From NCBI GenBank assembly GCA_018825925.1, contig JAHKAT010000227.1, positions 1-5,871 on the forward strand: 5,871 bases of DNA. Reading direction: 5' to 3'. Positions within the stretch are counted from its first letter, which is position 1. Every line of letters begins with the position of its first letter. This document shows positions 1-5,423 of this stretch, piece after piece. The position numbers were made by a program, and so were the translations under genes. The notes beneath the pieces are model-generated. The model was not told where the DNA came from, did not search any database, and worked only from the letters and a program-made list of their open reading frames with translations. Origin of the DNA: Bacteroidota bacterium. GTDB lineage: Bacteria; Bacteroidota; Bacteroidia; Flavobacteriales_D; Crocinitomicaceae.

Positions 1-810
1 CAAAAATACAACGCACCTCAATTAGTACTCAGTAGATCTATTGTTTCCTTTGCTATCAGTGCATTTATTATAAAACGACGAAAGCTTCCATTTTTTGGGG
101 TTAATAAAAAGTGGTTATTGGTTCGCGGAATTGCAGGTGTTATAGCCCTTACTATTTTCTTTTTCACACTGGTCAGATTACCTTTGGCAATTGCAGCAGT
201 GATACAATATCTCTCCCCTATTTTTACGGTTATTTTGGCTATTTTCATTTTAAAAGATAAAATACACAAGATGCAATGGGTTTTTATTCTCATGGCTTTT
301 ATTGGGGTAACACTTTTGACTTTCTATCGAATGGACGAGGATCTAAATGAAATTGGATTGAATGGTTTTTGGTTAGGCATGGGTATGATTTCCGCTTTTT
401 TTTCGAGCTTGGCCTATATTGCCATCGTCAAGTTAAAACCTACAGATGAGCCCATCACAATAGTTTTATATTTCCCAATGTTGGCTTTTCCGATCATGGG
501 CGTTTGGTGTTATTTCGATTCAGTAATGCCAGAGGGAGTAGAATGGATTTTATTACTTTTAGTTGGTATATTCACTCAAATGGCGCAAATTTTAATGACA
601 AAATCATTGCATTTTGGTCAGACCTCTATCATTGTTCCTTTTCAGTATTTTGGAGCTATTTATGCTTTTTTAATAGGCTTTTTTGTTTTTGATGAACGAT
701 TGAACCTTATTTTGTACTTTGGATTAGCAATAATCATTTTGAGTGTAGTCGGAAATACCTTGTACCGTCATTATTCTGAAAAAGCGCAATTAAAATTAAA
801 ATTAAAATGA
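1..810 (+). CDS. EamA/DMT-family membrane transporter, 5' end missing
   Basis: The reading frame is open from the first base to the TGA at 808-810, giving 269 visible residues. Family members are usually about 280-300 residues, so roughly the first transmembrane helix is probably outside the window. Family knowledge: these are drug/metabolite-superfamily inner-membrane carriers with about ten helices in two EamA repeats; substrates vary and cannot be read from sequence. Seen here: repeat 1 carries the typical R-G-x-x-G helix start (about residues 42-46) and L-P-L-A-I-A-A-V-I-Q-Y-L-S-P (60-73), ending in a short K-D-K-I loop. Repeat 2 spans about 120-255 and carries G-Q-T-S-I-I-V-P-F-Q-Y (206-216) followed by F-D-E-R-L. 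The tail is basic, ending in a K-L-K-L-K-L-K type sequence. Methionines or TTG/GTG codons inside the window are not the start, because the homologous sequence continues upstream of them. The gene overlaps the next one by 4 bp (ATGA), suggesting co-transcription and coupled translation. Family assignment is firm; substrate is unknown. Confidence 0.92.
   Translation, partial: QKYNAPQLVLSRSIVSFAISAFIIKRRKLPFFGVNKKWLLVRGIAGVIALTIFFFTLVRLPLAIAAVIQYLSPIFTVILAIFILKDKIHKMQWVFILMAFIGVTLLTFYRMDEDLNEIGLNGFWLGMGMISAFFSSLAYIAIVKLKPTDEPITIVLYFPMLAFPIMGVWCYFDSVMPEGVEWILLLLVGIFTQMAQILMTKSLHFGQTSIIVPFQYFGAIYAFLIGFFVFDERLNLILYFGLAIIILSVVGNTLYRHYSEKAQLKLKLK
789..806 (+). repeat. three tandem copies of ATTAAA at a gene overlap
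   Basis: Three perfect ATTAAA hexamers lie directly before the ATG at 807. They encode the alternating Leu-Lys tail of the transporter and also form the A/T-rich leader of the overlapping DUF58 gene. No Shine-Dalgarno sequence is present there, so this A-rich stretch may serve as the initiation region, as is common in Bacteroidota (inference). Adding or losing one unit would keep the transporter in frame and would not move the ATG relative to its nearest copy. Confidence 0.85.
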
Positions 811-1721
811 ATAAAATAGACAAACTAAAGCTTGCTCAATTTGGAAACCTGGAATTATTAGCCAAGCAAGTCGTTGAAGGTTTTATAACTGGAATGCACA
901 AAAGCCCTTTTCATGGATTTTCAGTTGAGTTTGCCGAACATCGTTTATACAACAAAGGAGAGTCGACCAAACATATCGATTGGAAGCTTTTTGCTCGTTC
1001 TGAAAAAATGATGGTAAAAAGATATGAGGAAGAAACCAATTTAAGATGCCAAATCGTTATTGACACTTCTAGTTCTATGTTTTTTCCAAAGGGTGAAGTG
1101 AATAAAATTGAATTTTCCATTTACGCTGCCGCTTGTTTAATCGAATTGATGAAAAAACAACGAGACGCAGTTGGCTTAAGCCTATTTTCGGATCAATTGA
1201 CGCTTCATTCAGAATGCAAATCAAGCGAACGCCATCATCAATTTTTATACAATGAGCTCGAAAATTGGTTGAAAAATTACGATGAAGAATCAAAAAACGG
1301 AACTGAATCGGTTGATGCTCTGCACGAAGTGGCCGAATTAAGCCATCGCCGTTCATTGATAATAATTTTCACCGACTTTCTCGATAATCCTGAAAAAATG
1401 GATGAACTTTTTGAGGCCTTGAATCATATGAAGCACAACAAACATGAGGTGGTTATTTTTCATGTTTTAGATCGTCAAAAGGAGGAATTTTTTGAATTAG
1501 AAAATAAGCCCTACACCTTGGTCGACATGGAGACTGGTGAAAAAATGAAGTTACAACCTAATGAATTAAAAGAAAAATACCGAGAGGCGGCAAGTGCGCA
1601 TTTCCATGAAATTAAAATGCGTTGTACCAATTCAAAAATAGATTTTATGACCGCAGATATTTCTGAAGGTTATCAGCAAATATTAACTCAGTATTTAATC
1701 AGAAGATCAAAAATTGTTTAA
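807..1721 (+). CDS. DUF58 domain protein with von Willebrand A-like MIDAS motif
   Basis: This 304-residue soluble protein has the DUF58 signature E-H-R-L-Y-N-K-G-E (44-52), followed by H-I-D-W-K-L-F-A-R (56-64) and the V-K-R-Y-E-E-E segment (70-76). A vWA-like fold follows. It has an intact metal-ion-dependent adhesion motif D86-T-S88-S-S90 and a later T-D-F-L-D (189-193) that probably supplies the distal acidic residues. No signal peptide or membrane helix is evident, so it is probably cytoplasmic. In Bacteroidota such proteins usually sit beside a MoxR-type AAA+ ATPase and Bat proteins and are thought to act in chaperone-like or metal-dependent assembly; the molecular role is not established. 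No MoxR gene is next to it here: the upstream partner is a DMT transporter overlapping by 4 bp. The start ATG at 807 is supported by the ATGA overlap and by conserved sequence beginning soon after. The 3' end overlaps the convergent CoA-binding gene by 4 bp through TTAA. The family call is confident; the function is not known. Confidence 0.93.
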   Translation: MNKIDKLKLAQFGNLELLAKQVVEGFITGMHKSPFHGFSVEFAEHRLYNKGESTKHIDWKLFARSEKMMVKRYEEETNLRCQIVIDTSSSMFFPKGEVNKIEFSIYAAACLIELMKKQRDAVGLSLFSDQLTLHSECKSSERHHQFLYNELENWLKNYDEESKNGTESVDALHEVAELSHRRSLIIIFTDFLDNPEKMDELFEALNHMKHNKHEVVIFHVLDRQKEEFFELENKPYTLVDMETGEKMKLQPNELKEKYREAASAHFHEIKMRCTNSKIDFMTADISEGYQQILTQYLIRRSKIV

Positions 1722-2080
1722 TACTGATTTATCGATAAAAGAACTAAAGTACAAGCCTCTTCCACTATTATTCCTTTATTTCTGGCAAGTTTCATGAATT
1801 CAGTATTCTCTGTTCCTGGATTAAAAATAATGCGTTTTGGTCGAATCTCATCGAGGATATAATCGTAAAACTCAGGTTGATTTTTAGGTCCAACATAAAG
1901 GGTTACTGTGTCAATTTCGTCAAAGCTTTTTTTGTTTCTATCGAAGCTTACCGTATTCACCTTTCCAGGTTTAGCACCAATTCCTTCTACTTCATGACCG
2001 TGATTCAACAAAGATCGAATTGCTTTATTCGAATATCTTTCCGTGTTTTCTGAAGCTCCAATTACAAGTGTTTTTTTCAT
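1718..2080 (-). CDS. small CoA-binding domain protein (YccU-like)
   Basis: This 120-residue protein is a single Rossmann-type CoA-binding domain, like the stand-alone YccU-type proteins and the N-terminal domain of ADP-forming acyl-CoA synthetases. The N-terminal nucleotide loop is K-T-L-V-I-G-A-S (3-10), followed by E-R-Y-S-N-K-A (14-20). Later come the family's conserved I-I-F-N-P-G-T-E-N-T-E-F block (84-95) and the E-E-A-C-T-L-V ending (107-113). There is no catalytic synthetase module, so it probably binds CoA or a related nucleotide in a regulatory or carrier role (inference). The start chosen is the ATG at 2078-2080. The frame is open further upstream to 2206, but that extension reads through DUF4301 coding sequence and does not resemble this family. 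The chosen start leaves 2 bp after the DUF4301 stop, which indicates an operon and likely translational coupling. The length matches the family. The 3' end shares TTAA with the convergent DUF58 gene. Confidence 0.92.
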   Translation of the reverse strand: MKKTLVIGASENTERYSNKAIRSLLNHGHEVEGIGAKPGKVNTVSFDRNKKSFDEIDTVTLYVGPKNQPEFYDYILDEIRPKRIIFNPGTENTEFMKLARNKGIIVEEACTLVLLSINQY

Positions 2081-2082
2081 AA

Positions 2083-3483
2083 TTAATCTTTTGTTTTGGC
2101 CTGATGTAAGGGATCTAAAAGATCTACAACAGATTTTACTGGACTGAAAGTTTGAATTGGCACTTCGACAAAAATGGTATTCCAATTCCCCATGCCGCCA
2201 TTCCATAGTCCGGGTAATTCCATGTATTTTATGTTCTGACCTTCGTGTGTTTTTTCTACAACAAAATACTTACTGTCATCCACAAAATTATTCAAATCTA
2301 AGTGATTATCGTTTAGATCATTGGGGCAAAGTACAAGCATTACTGGATTGAAATGAGTACTTCGAATCATAATTCTTCGCTGTGATTCGTCTTCAGAAAT
2401 TTGAGCTTTTTCAACAATTTGTTTGGTAAACGAACCATTTTCTGAAACCCAATAAGGACCTCCTCCGGGCTGCCCAACATTCTTTACCATTCCACAAACG
2501 CGTATTGGACGATTTAAAAAAGCAATCAACTCACTTGAATCCCAGTTTCGCCATGTACTATCAGGTACAAATTGAAAATAATCGTTAATCGATTCAAAGG
2601 CACTCCAATTTTCAGTCTCCAAAACTTGCTTCATTTGCATTCTAGCCATTTCTATGGTTCCAAGCAAAACATTCCACCATTTTTTAGACAATTGATGATG
2701 ATCCCAGTGTTGCACATTGTCGATGTTTTTCACAAAAATGTAATCTGCCTTCAAAGAATCTAAATTCCTCAATAAAGCACCGTGTCCAGCTGGTCGCTCT
2801 ATATATTCTCCCTTGGAATCGAGTACCGGATTCAATTGATCATCCAAGGCTAACGAATTGGTTTCTTTTGCCTGCGCCGAATAATCTATCTTTAAATGAA
2901 TGTTTACTAATTTAGACAAGGCAGAAATTGACCCTTCAAAATCATTTTGATATTCTTCCTGCGTCGTAAAATGTACTCCTGTTAGTTGACTATGTATATT
3001 CTGAGCTTGTAAAATTTGTTCTTGCAAAGCATTAAACACTACAGGAGCGTGGAAATGGAAGGGCACCAAAGCTTTAGGGCTTGAGCCCAGATTCATCCCA
3101 TTTTCACCAAGAATATAACGCAGTACTTCATCCGTATCATAATCGCCTTTTTCGATTGAAATGCGCATTGATTTCGGCAAAAAATGATAAATGGCCAAAT
3201 CCTTTATTTGGGAAAAGAAATGTTCTGTTTGACTGGTCGTTTTTTCGTCGGCTTTGTTTAAATATTGAAACAAAAATGAAAACATCCGCGACCCACTGCC
3301 AGAAGCTGGGATAAAGGATTTGATTTCTTTTTTCACAGAATTGGCCAACTTTAACATTGCTTGTTGATCTTCTTTTGAAAGACACAAAATACCGTCCCCT
3401 TCACGACAAGGTCGATCTAAAATAAGGCTTGGATTGCCTTTGTCAATTTTTTCACGATAACTTGCTATTTCTTTCACTTCCAT
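2083..3483 (-). CDS. DUF4301 family protein, nucleotidyltransferase-like
   Basis: This 466-residue protein belongs to a family found mainly in Bacteroidota and not experimentally characterised as far as I know. Seen in order: F-I-P-A-S-G-S-G-S-R-M-F (57-68), resembling the nucleotide-binding G-x-G-T-R-M loop of sugar-phosphate nucleotidyltransferases; P-K-A-L-V-P-F-H (136-143), like their P-K-x-L-x-P motif; R-P-A-G-H-G-A-L (230-237) and F-V-K-N-I-D-N-V (250-257), resembling the G-N-G-G and V-D-N motifs of UDP-sugar pyrophosphorylases. Next come R-P-I-R-V-C-G-M-V-K-N (326-335), P-G-G-G-P-Y-W-V (339-346), S-T-H-F-N-P-V (375-381) and L-P-G-L-W-N-G-G-M (423-431), which are strongly family-like blocks. 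No signal peptide or membrane helix is visible, so it is probably cytoplasmic. Inference: an NTP-dependent sugar or polyol nucleotidyltransferase, or a descendant of one. The ATG at 3481-3483 is the natural start. The gene is divergent from the methyltransferase across 18 bp and is followed after 2 bp by the CoA-binding gene. Family membership is firm; activity is speculative. Confidence 0.92.
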   Translation of the reverse strand: MEVKEIASYREKIDKGNPSLILDRPCREGDGILCLSKEDQQAMLKLANSVKKEIKSFIPASGSGSRMFSFLFQYLNKADEKTTSQTEHFFSQIKDLAIYHFLPKSMRISIEKGDYDTDEVLRYILGENGMNLGSSPKALVPFHFHAPVVFNALQEQILQAQNIHSQLTGVHFTTQEEYQNDFEGSISALSKLVNIHLKIDYSAQAKETNSLALDDQLNPVLDSKGEYIERPAGHGALLRNLDSLKADYIFVKNIDNVQHWDHHQLSKKWWNVLLGTIEMARMQMKQVLETENWSAFESINDYFQFVPDSTWRNWDSSELIAFLNRPIRVCGMVKNVGQPGGGPYWVSENGSFTKQIVEKAQISEDESQRRIMIRSTHFNPVMLVLCPNDLNDNHLDLNNFVDDSKYFVVEKTHEGQNIKYMELPGLWNGGMGNWNTIFVEVPIQTFSPVKSVVDLLDPLHQAKTKD

Positions 3484-3501
3484 TTGTTTAATTTCGTTCG
3501 G

Positions 3502-4203
3502 ATGAATTTAATTTTCGAATATATACAATATCCGTTGAAAACAGCGAATTTCCATCCCTTGAATCATCTGCTAAAACTAAGTTTTACCCAGTTACCAAAA
3601 TCGTGGAGATTACAAAATAGAGCCTTCAAAAGAAATAAATCGATGATCGCCGTTCGCGATTTTGGAGCGGGTTCAAAAAAATTAGGAAAGGAAAGAAGCG
3701 TCAATAAAATCTATTCGAATAGCAAAACAAGTAGAGTTTATCAATTGATATTAGTTCAAATTGTAAAAAAACATCGTCCCAAACATATACTAGAGTTAGG
3801 CACTTCTCTTGGAGTAGGTACTCGAAGTTTAGCTAGTTTAAAAAACAACAAAGTATCTACTGTTGAAGGATGTCAAAACACATTGCATTTAGCCGAAATT
3901 CATCTGAAAAAATTAGGAATAGAAAATGTAGATTTTTACTGCTCGAGTTTCTTAGATTTTCTAAGCAATTCAAATCATCCTAAATATGATTTGGTCTATA
4001 TTGATGGACATCATGATGGTGAATATCTTAAAATTTACCTTGAAAAACTAAAGAAAATTTGTCACCCTGAATGCGTTTTTATTTGTGACGATATACGATG
4101 GAGCAATTCCATGTTTTACGCCTATAACACTGTTCAAAAAGATTTCCAATTTAAAGCTGATTACTTTAGAATGGGACTATTGAGTAATGCTCCAATTCAT
4201 TAA
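3502..4203 (+). CDS. class I SAM-dependent methyltransferase
   Basis: This 233-residue soluble protein has a methyltransferase core after an N-terminal extension of about 90 residues. Counted from the ATG at 3502: I-A-V-R-D-F-G-A-G-S-K (49-59), a conserved block in a Bacteroidota group of these enzymes; H-I-L-E-L-G-T-S-L-G-V-G-T (95-107), the glycine-rich SAM-binding motif I; T-V-E-G (120-123), at the acidic end of strand 2; D-L-V-Y-I-D-G-H-H (163-171); and I-C-D-D-I-R-W-S (194-201). The D-D-I-x-W-S motif resembles the metal/acceptor region of O-methyltransferase-like relatives, but the acceptor is unknown. The frame also allows a TTG start at 3484, giving six more residues and directly abutting the DUF4301 start. 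I prefer the ATG because a methionine lies so close and nothing conserved precedes it. No Shine-Dalgarno sequence is seen. It is a single gene, divergent from DUF4301 and overlapping the convergent anti-sigma candidate by 4 bp. Confidence 0.88.
   Translation: MNLIFEYIQYPLKTANFHPLNHLLKLSFTQLPKSWRLQNRAFKRNKSMIAVRDFGAGSKKLGKERSVNKIYSNSKTSRVYQLILVQIVKKHRPKHILELGTSLGVGTRSLASLKNNKVSTVEGCQNTLHLAEIHLKKLGIENVDFYCSSFLDFLSNSNHPKYDLVYIDGHHDGEYLKIYLEKLKKICHPECVFICDDIRWSNSMFYAYNTVQKDFQFKADYFRMGLLSNAPIH
3516..3523 (-). promoter_or_regulatory. possible Bacteroidota-type -7 element for the DUF4301 operon
   Basis: Read on the minus strand this is TATATTCG, one mismatch from the Bacteroidota -7 consensus TAnnTTTG. 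It lies 33-40 bp upstream of the DUF4301 ATG, inside the first codons of the divergent methyltransferase gene. I could not identify a convincing -33 TTG partner at the usual spacing, and A/T-rich DNA gives such matches by chance, so this is only a candidate. No comparably good element was found for the methyltransferase on the plus strand. Confidence 0.22.
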
Positions 4204-4832
4204 AACGAAGTGTGCAATACCTCGAAAATCAATGGATTTTGAGAAACCAGCTCTTTTCTTCCTTTCTTAAGGCTAGATTCTTCTAAAAAGTCGACATGCA
4301 TTGGACTAGATTCTTTGCCGAAACTACTATTTGTTTCCTCAATTAAAAAATGAGAAGGAGGTTCTGAAAAGTTCCTTTGCAATGTTTCGTTTTTGGCAAT
4401 TTGTATTGGCTCTTTAAACGTTTCATCAACTTCCGTTTTATCTTTTAAACTCTCAATTTTGGATTTTGGTTGAATCGTTTCTTGCTTTTTATTTTCGGTA
4501 ATTTGCATTTGTTGAACATCATTTTTCTCTGGCATTAGCCAAAAAATCGCAAGGAGAATTGCCGCAGCAGAAACTATAATTGTATAAATAGGTTTGAATA
4601 CAATTACCTTTTGATCTTTTGGATATTTCTGTCGGAAAATTTCGTCTAAATTCTCTTTGACTTTAGGGCTTGGGCCTAAATTGGAGACCCCTATTTCAGC
4701 CGTGTTTACAATCGATTTAAGTTGAACAAACTCTTCCTCATTGCCCGCCCAATCTTGAACCAGCATCAATTCCTCCGTTGTTAAATCGAGATACGACTTG
4801 TTTTTAAAAATATTTTCTATCCTTGCTTCCAT
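4200..4832 (-). CDS. single-pass membrane protein, probable anti-sigma factor
   Basis: This 210-residue protein begins 6 bp after the ECF sigma factor gene, the usual place for a cognate anti-sigma factor. Seen: an N-terminal, probably cytoplasmic part (1-78) with an acidic helix-like stretch around L-T-T-E-E-L-M-L-V-Q-D-W (17-28); one strongly hydrophobic segment at about 81-100, preceded by lysines; and a C-terminal part of about 110 residues, rich in K, E, S, P and N, that looks disordered and should lie in the periplasm. There is no cysteine anywhere, so the H-x3-C-x2-C zinc motif of classical ZAS-type anti-sigma factors is absent. No peptidase or FecR-type domain is recognisable. The role is therefore inferred from position and architecture: binding and silencing the neighbouring sigma factor at the inner membrane. 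Alternatively it could be another membrane-anchored regulator or a structural protein. The last codons overlap the convergent methyltransferase gene through TTAA. Confidence 0.68.
   Translation of the reverse strand: MEARIENIFKNKSYLDLTTEELMLVQDWAGNEEEFVQLKSIVNTAEIGVSNLGPSPKVKENLDEIFRQKYPKDQKVIVFKPIYTIIVSAAAILLAIFWLMPEKNDVQQMQITENKKQETIQPKSKIESLKDKTEVDETFKEPIQIAKNETLQRNFSEPPSHFLIEETNSSFGKESSPMHVDFLEESSLKKGRKELVSQNPLIFEVLHTSF
4221..4243. other. imperfect hairpin just past the methyltransferase stop
   Basis: CTC(G)AAAATC pairs with GATTTTGAG around the loop AATG: nine base pairs with one bulged G. It begins 17 bases after the methyltransferase stop, inside the 3' coding sequence of the anti-sigma candidate. 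It could slow or end plus-strand transcription. However, no T-run follows on the plus strand and the stem is mostly A/T, so calling it a terminator is not justified. Confidence 0.25.
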
Positions 4833-4838
4833 TTTTGC

Positions 4839-5423
4839 TTAATAACTAGGTTTGTATTCATTTAAAAGCTGACTTAATTCTTTGATCGCATAAAAAACTC
4901 GCGATTTAACGGTCCCTTCGTTGATCTCCATGAGCTCAGCAATTTCTTTATTCGAAAAGCCTAAAACATGTCTCAATTCAAACACTTCACGGTGTTTTAT
5001 ATCAAGAACGTTTAATTGTTTGTCAAAAGCTTCTTTAAAAAGAGCATCTTCCACCTTTTTTTCCTCCGAATCAGCACTTATTGAATAAGCCATTGCGTCG
5101 GCATCAAAAGAGTGCATTCCACTTCTTACAGCTTGTTTTTTATATTCATTTTTCACCATATTATTGGCAATACTAAAGATCCACGTTTTGAATGATCTGG
5201 ATAAATCAAAGGATTTCGGGTTTTGAATTAGTTTAGTCATTAAATCTTGAACAAAATCTTCGGCTTTTTCGCTATCCTTCCACATTCGAACAAAAAAGAA
5301 CTGGTACAAAACTTTCGAATATCGTTCATACAATTCTGTGAATGCCGCATGATTCCCCTTTGAAATATCAAGCATTAAATCCTCATCAGATAACAGACGA
5401 TATGTTTTTTTGAAAAAACCCAT
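4839..5423 (-). CDS. ECF-type RNA polymerase sigma factor (sigma-70 family)
   Basis: This 194-residue protein has both domains expected of an extracytoplasmic-function sigma factor and the normal length. Region 2 covers about 26-96: F-T-E-L-Y-E-R-Y (28-35) opens it, A-E-D-F-V-Q-D-L (54-61) is the core-polymerase-binding and -10 helix area, and F-K-T-W-I-F-S-I-A-N-N (78-88) is the typical 2.3/2.4 segment. A charged linker (about 98-128) follows. Region 4 covers about 133-188, with R-E-V-F-E-L-R (145-151) and a helix-turn-helix F-S-N-K-E-I-A-E-L-M (156-165) then G-T-V-K-S-R-V (170-176) that reads the -35 element. No sigma-1.1 or region 3 is present. The ATG at 5421-5423 directly follows the stop of the upstream gene (TAAATG), pointing to coupled translation by termination-reinitiation. 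The probable anti-sigma gene follows 6 bp later. The regulon cannot be told from this window; no target promoter is visible. Confidence 0.96.
   Translation of the reverse strand: MGFFKKTYRLLSDEDLMLDISKGNHAAFTELYERYSKVLYQFFFVRMWKDSEKAEDFVQDLMTKLIQNPKSFDLSRSFKTWIFSIANNMVKNEYKKQAVRSGMHSFDADAMAYSISADSEEKKVEDALFKEAFDKQLNVLDIKHREVFELRHVLGFSNKEIAELMEINEGTVKSRVFYAIKELSQLLNEYKPSY

Noticed and set aside
1075..1356. Minus-strand and other overlapping reading frames inside the DUF58 and DUF4301 genes
   Set aside because: They lie wholly within well-supported genes, show no family resemblance, and have biased compositions expected from the opposite strand of coding DNA.
1688..1727. Inverted repeat TCAGTATT / AATACTGA at the DUF58/CoA-binding junction as a bidirectional terminator
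   Set aside because: The stem is 8 bp, A/T-rich, with a loop of 24 bases and no T-run; it is partly explained by both proteins ending in or near Gln-Tyr codons.
1728..1739. 12-bp perfect palindrome TTTATCGATAAA
   Set aside because: It has no loop and lies in coding sequence; a palindrome of this length is plausible by chance in A/T-rich DNA, and there is no second copy that I found.
2081..2206. N-terminal extension of the CoA-binding reading frame by 42 residues
   Set aside because: It runs through DUF4301 coding sequence, has an un-family-like Cys/Arg/Ser-rich composition, and the ATG at 2080 gives the normal family length with a 2-bp gap.
3067..3090. Similar stretch in DUF4301 and in the anti-sigma candidate (near 4663-4686), each encoding N-L-G-x-S-P-K
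   Set aside because: About 19 of 24 bases agree, but the flanks are unrelated and the DUF4301 copy is part of a conserved family motif; coincidence is the simplest explanation.
3484..3501. TTG start for the methyltransferase
   Set aside because: It adds six residues with no recognisable conservation; the ATG at 3502 is a stronger start codon and leaves some space from the divergent gene.
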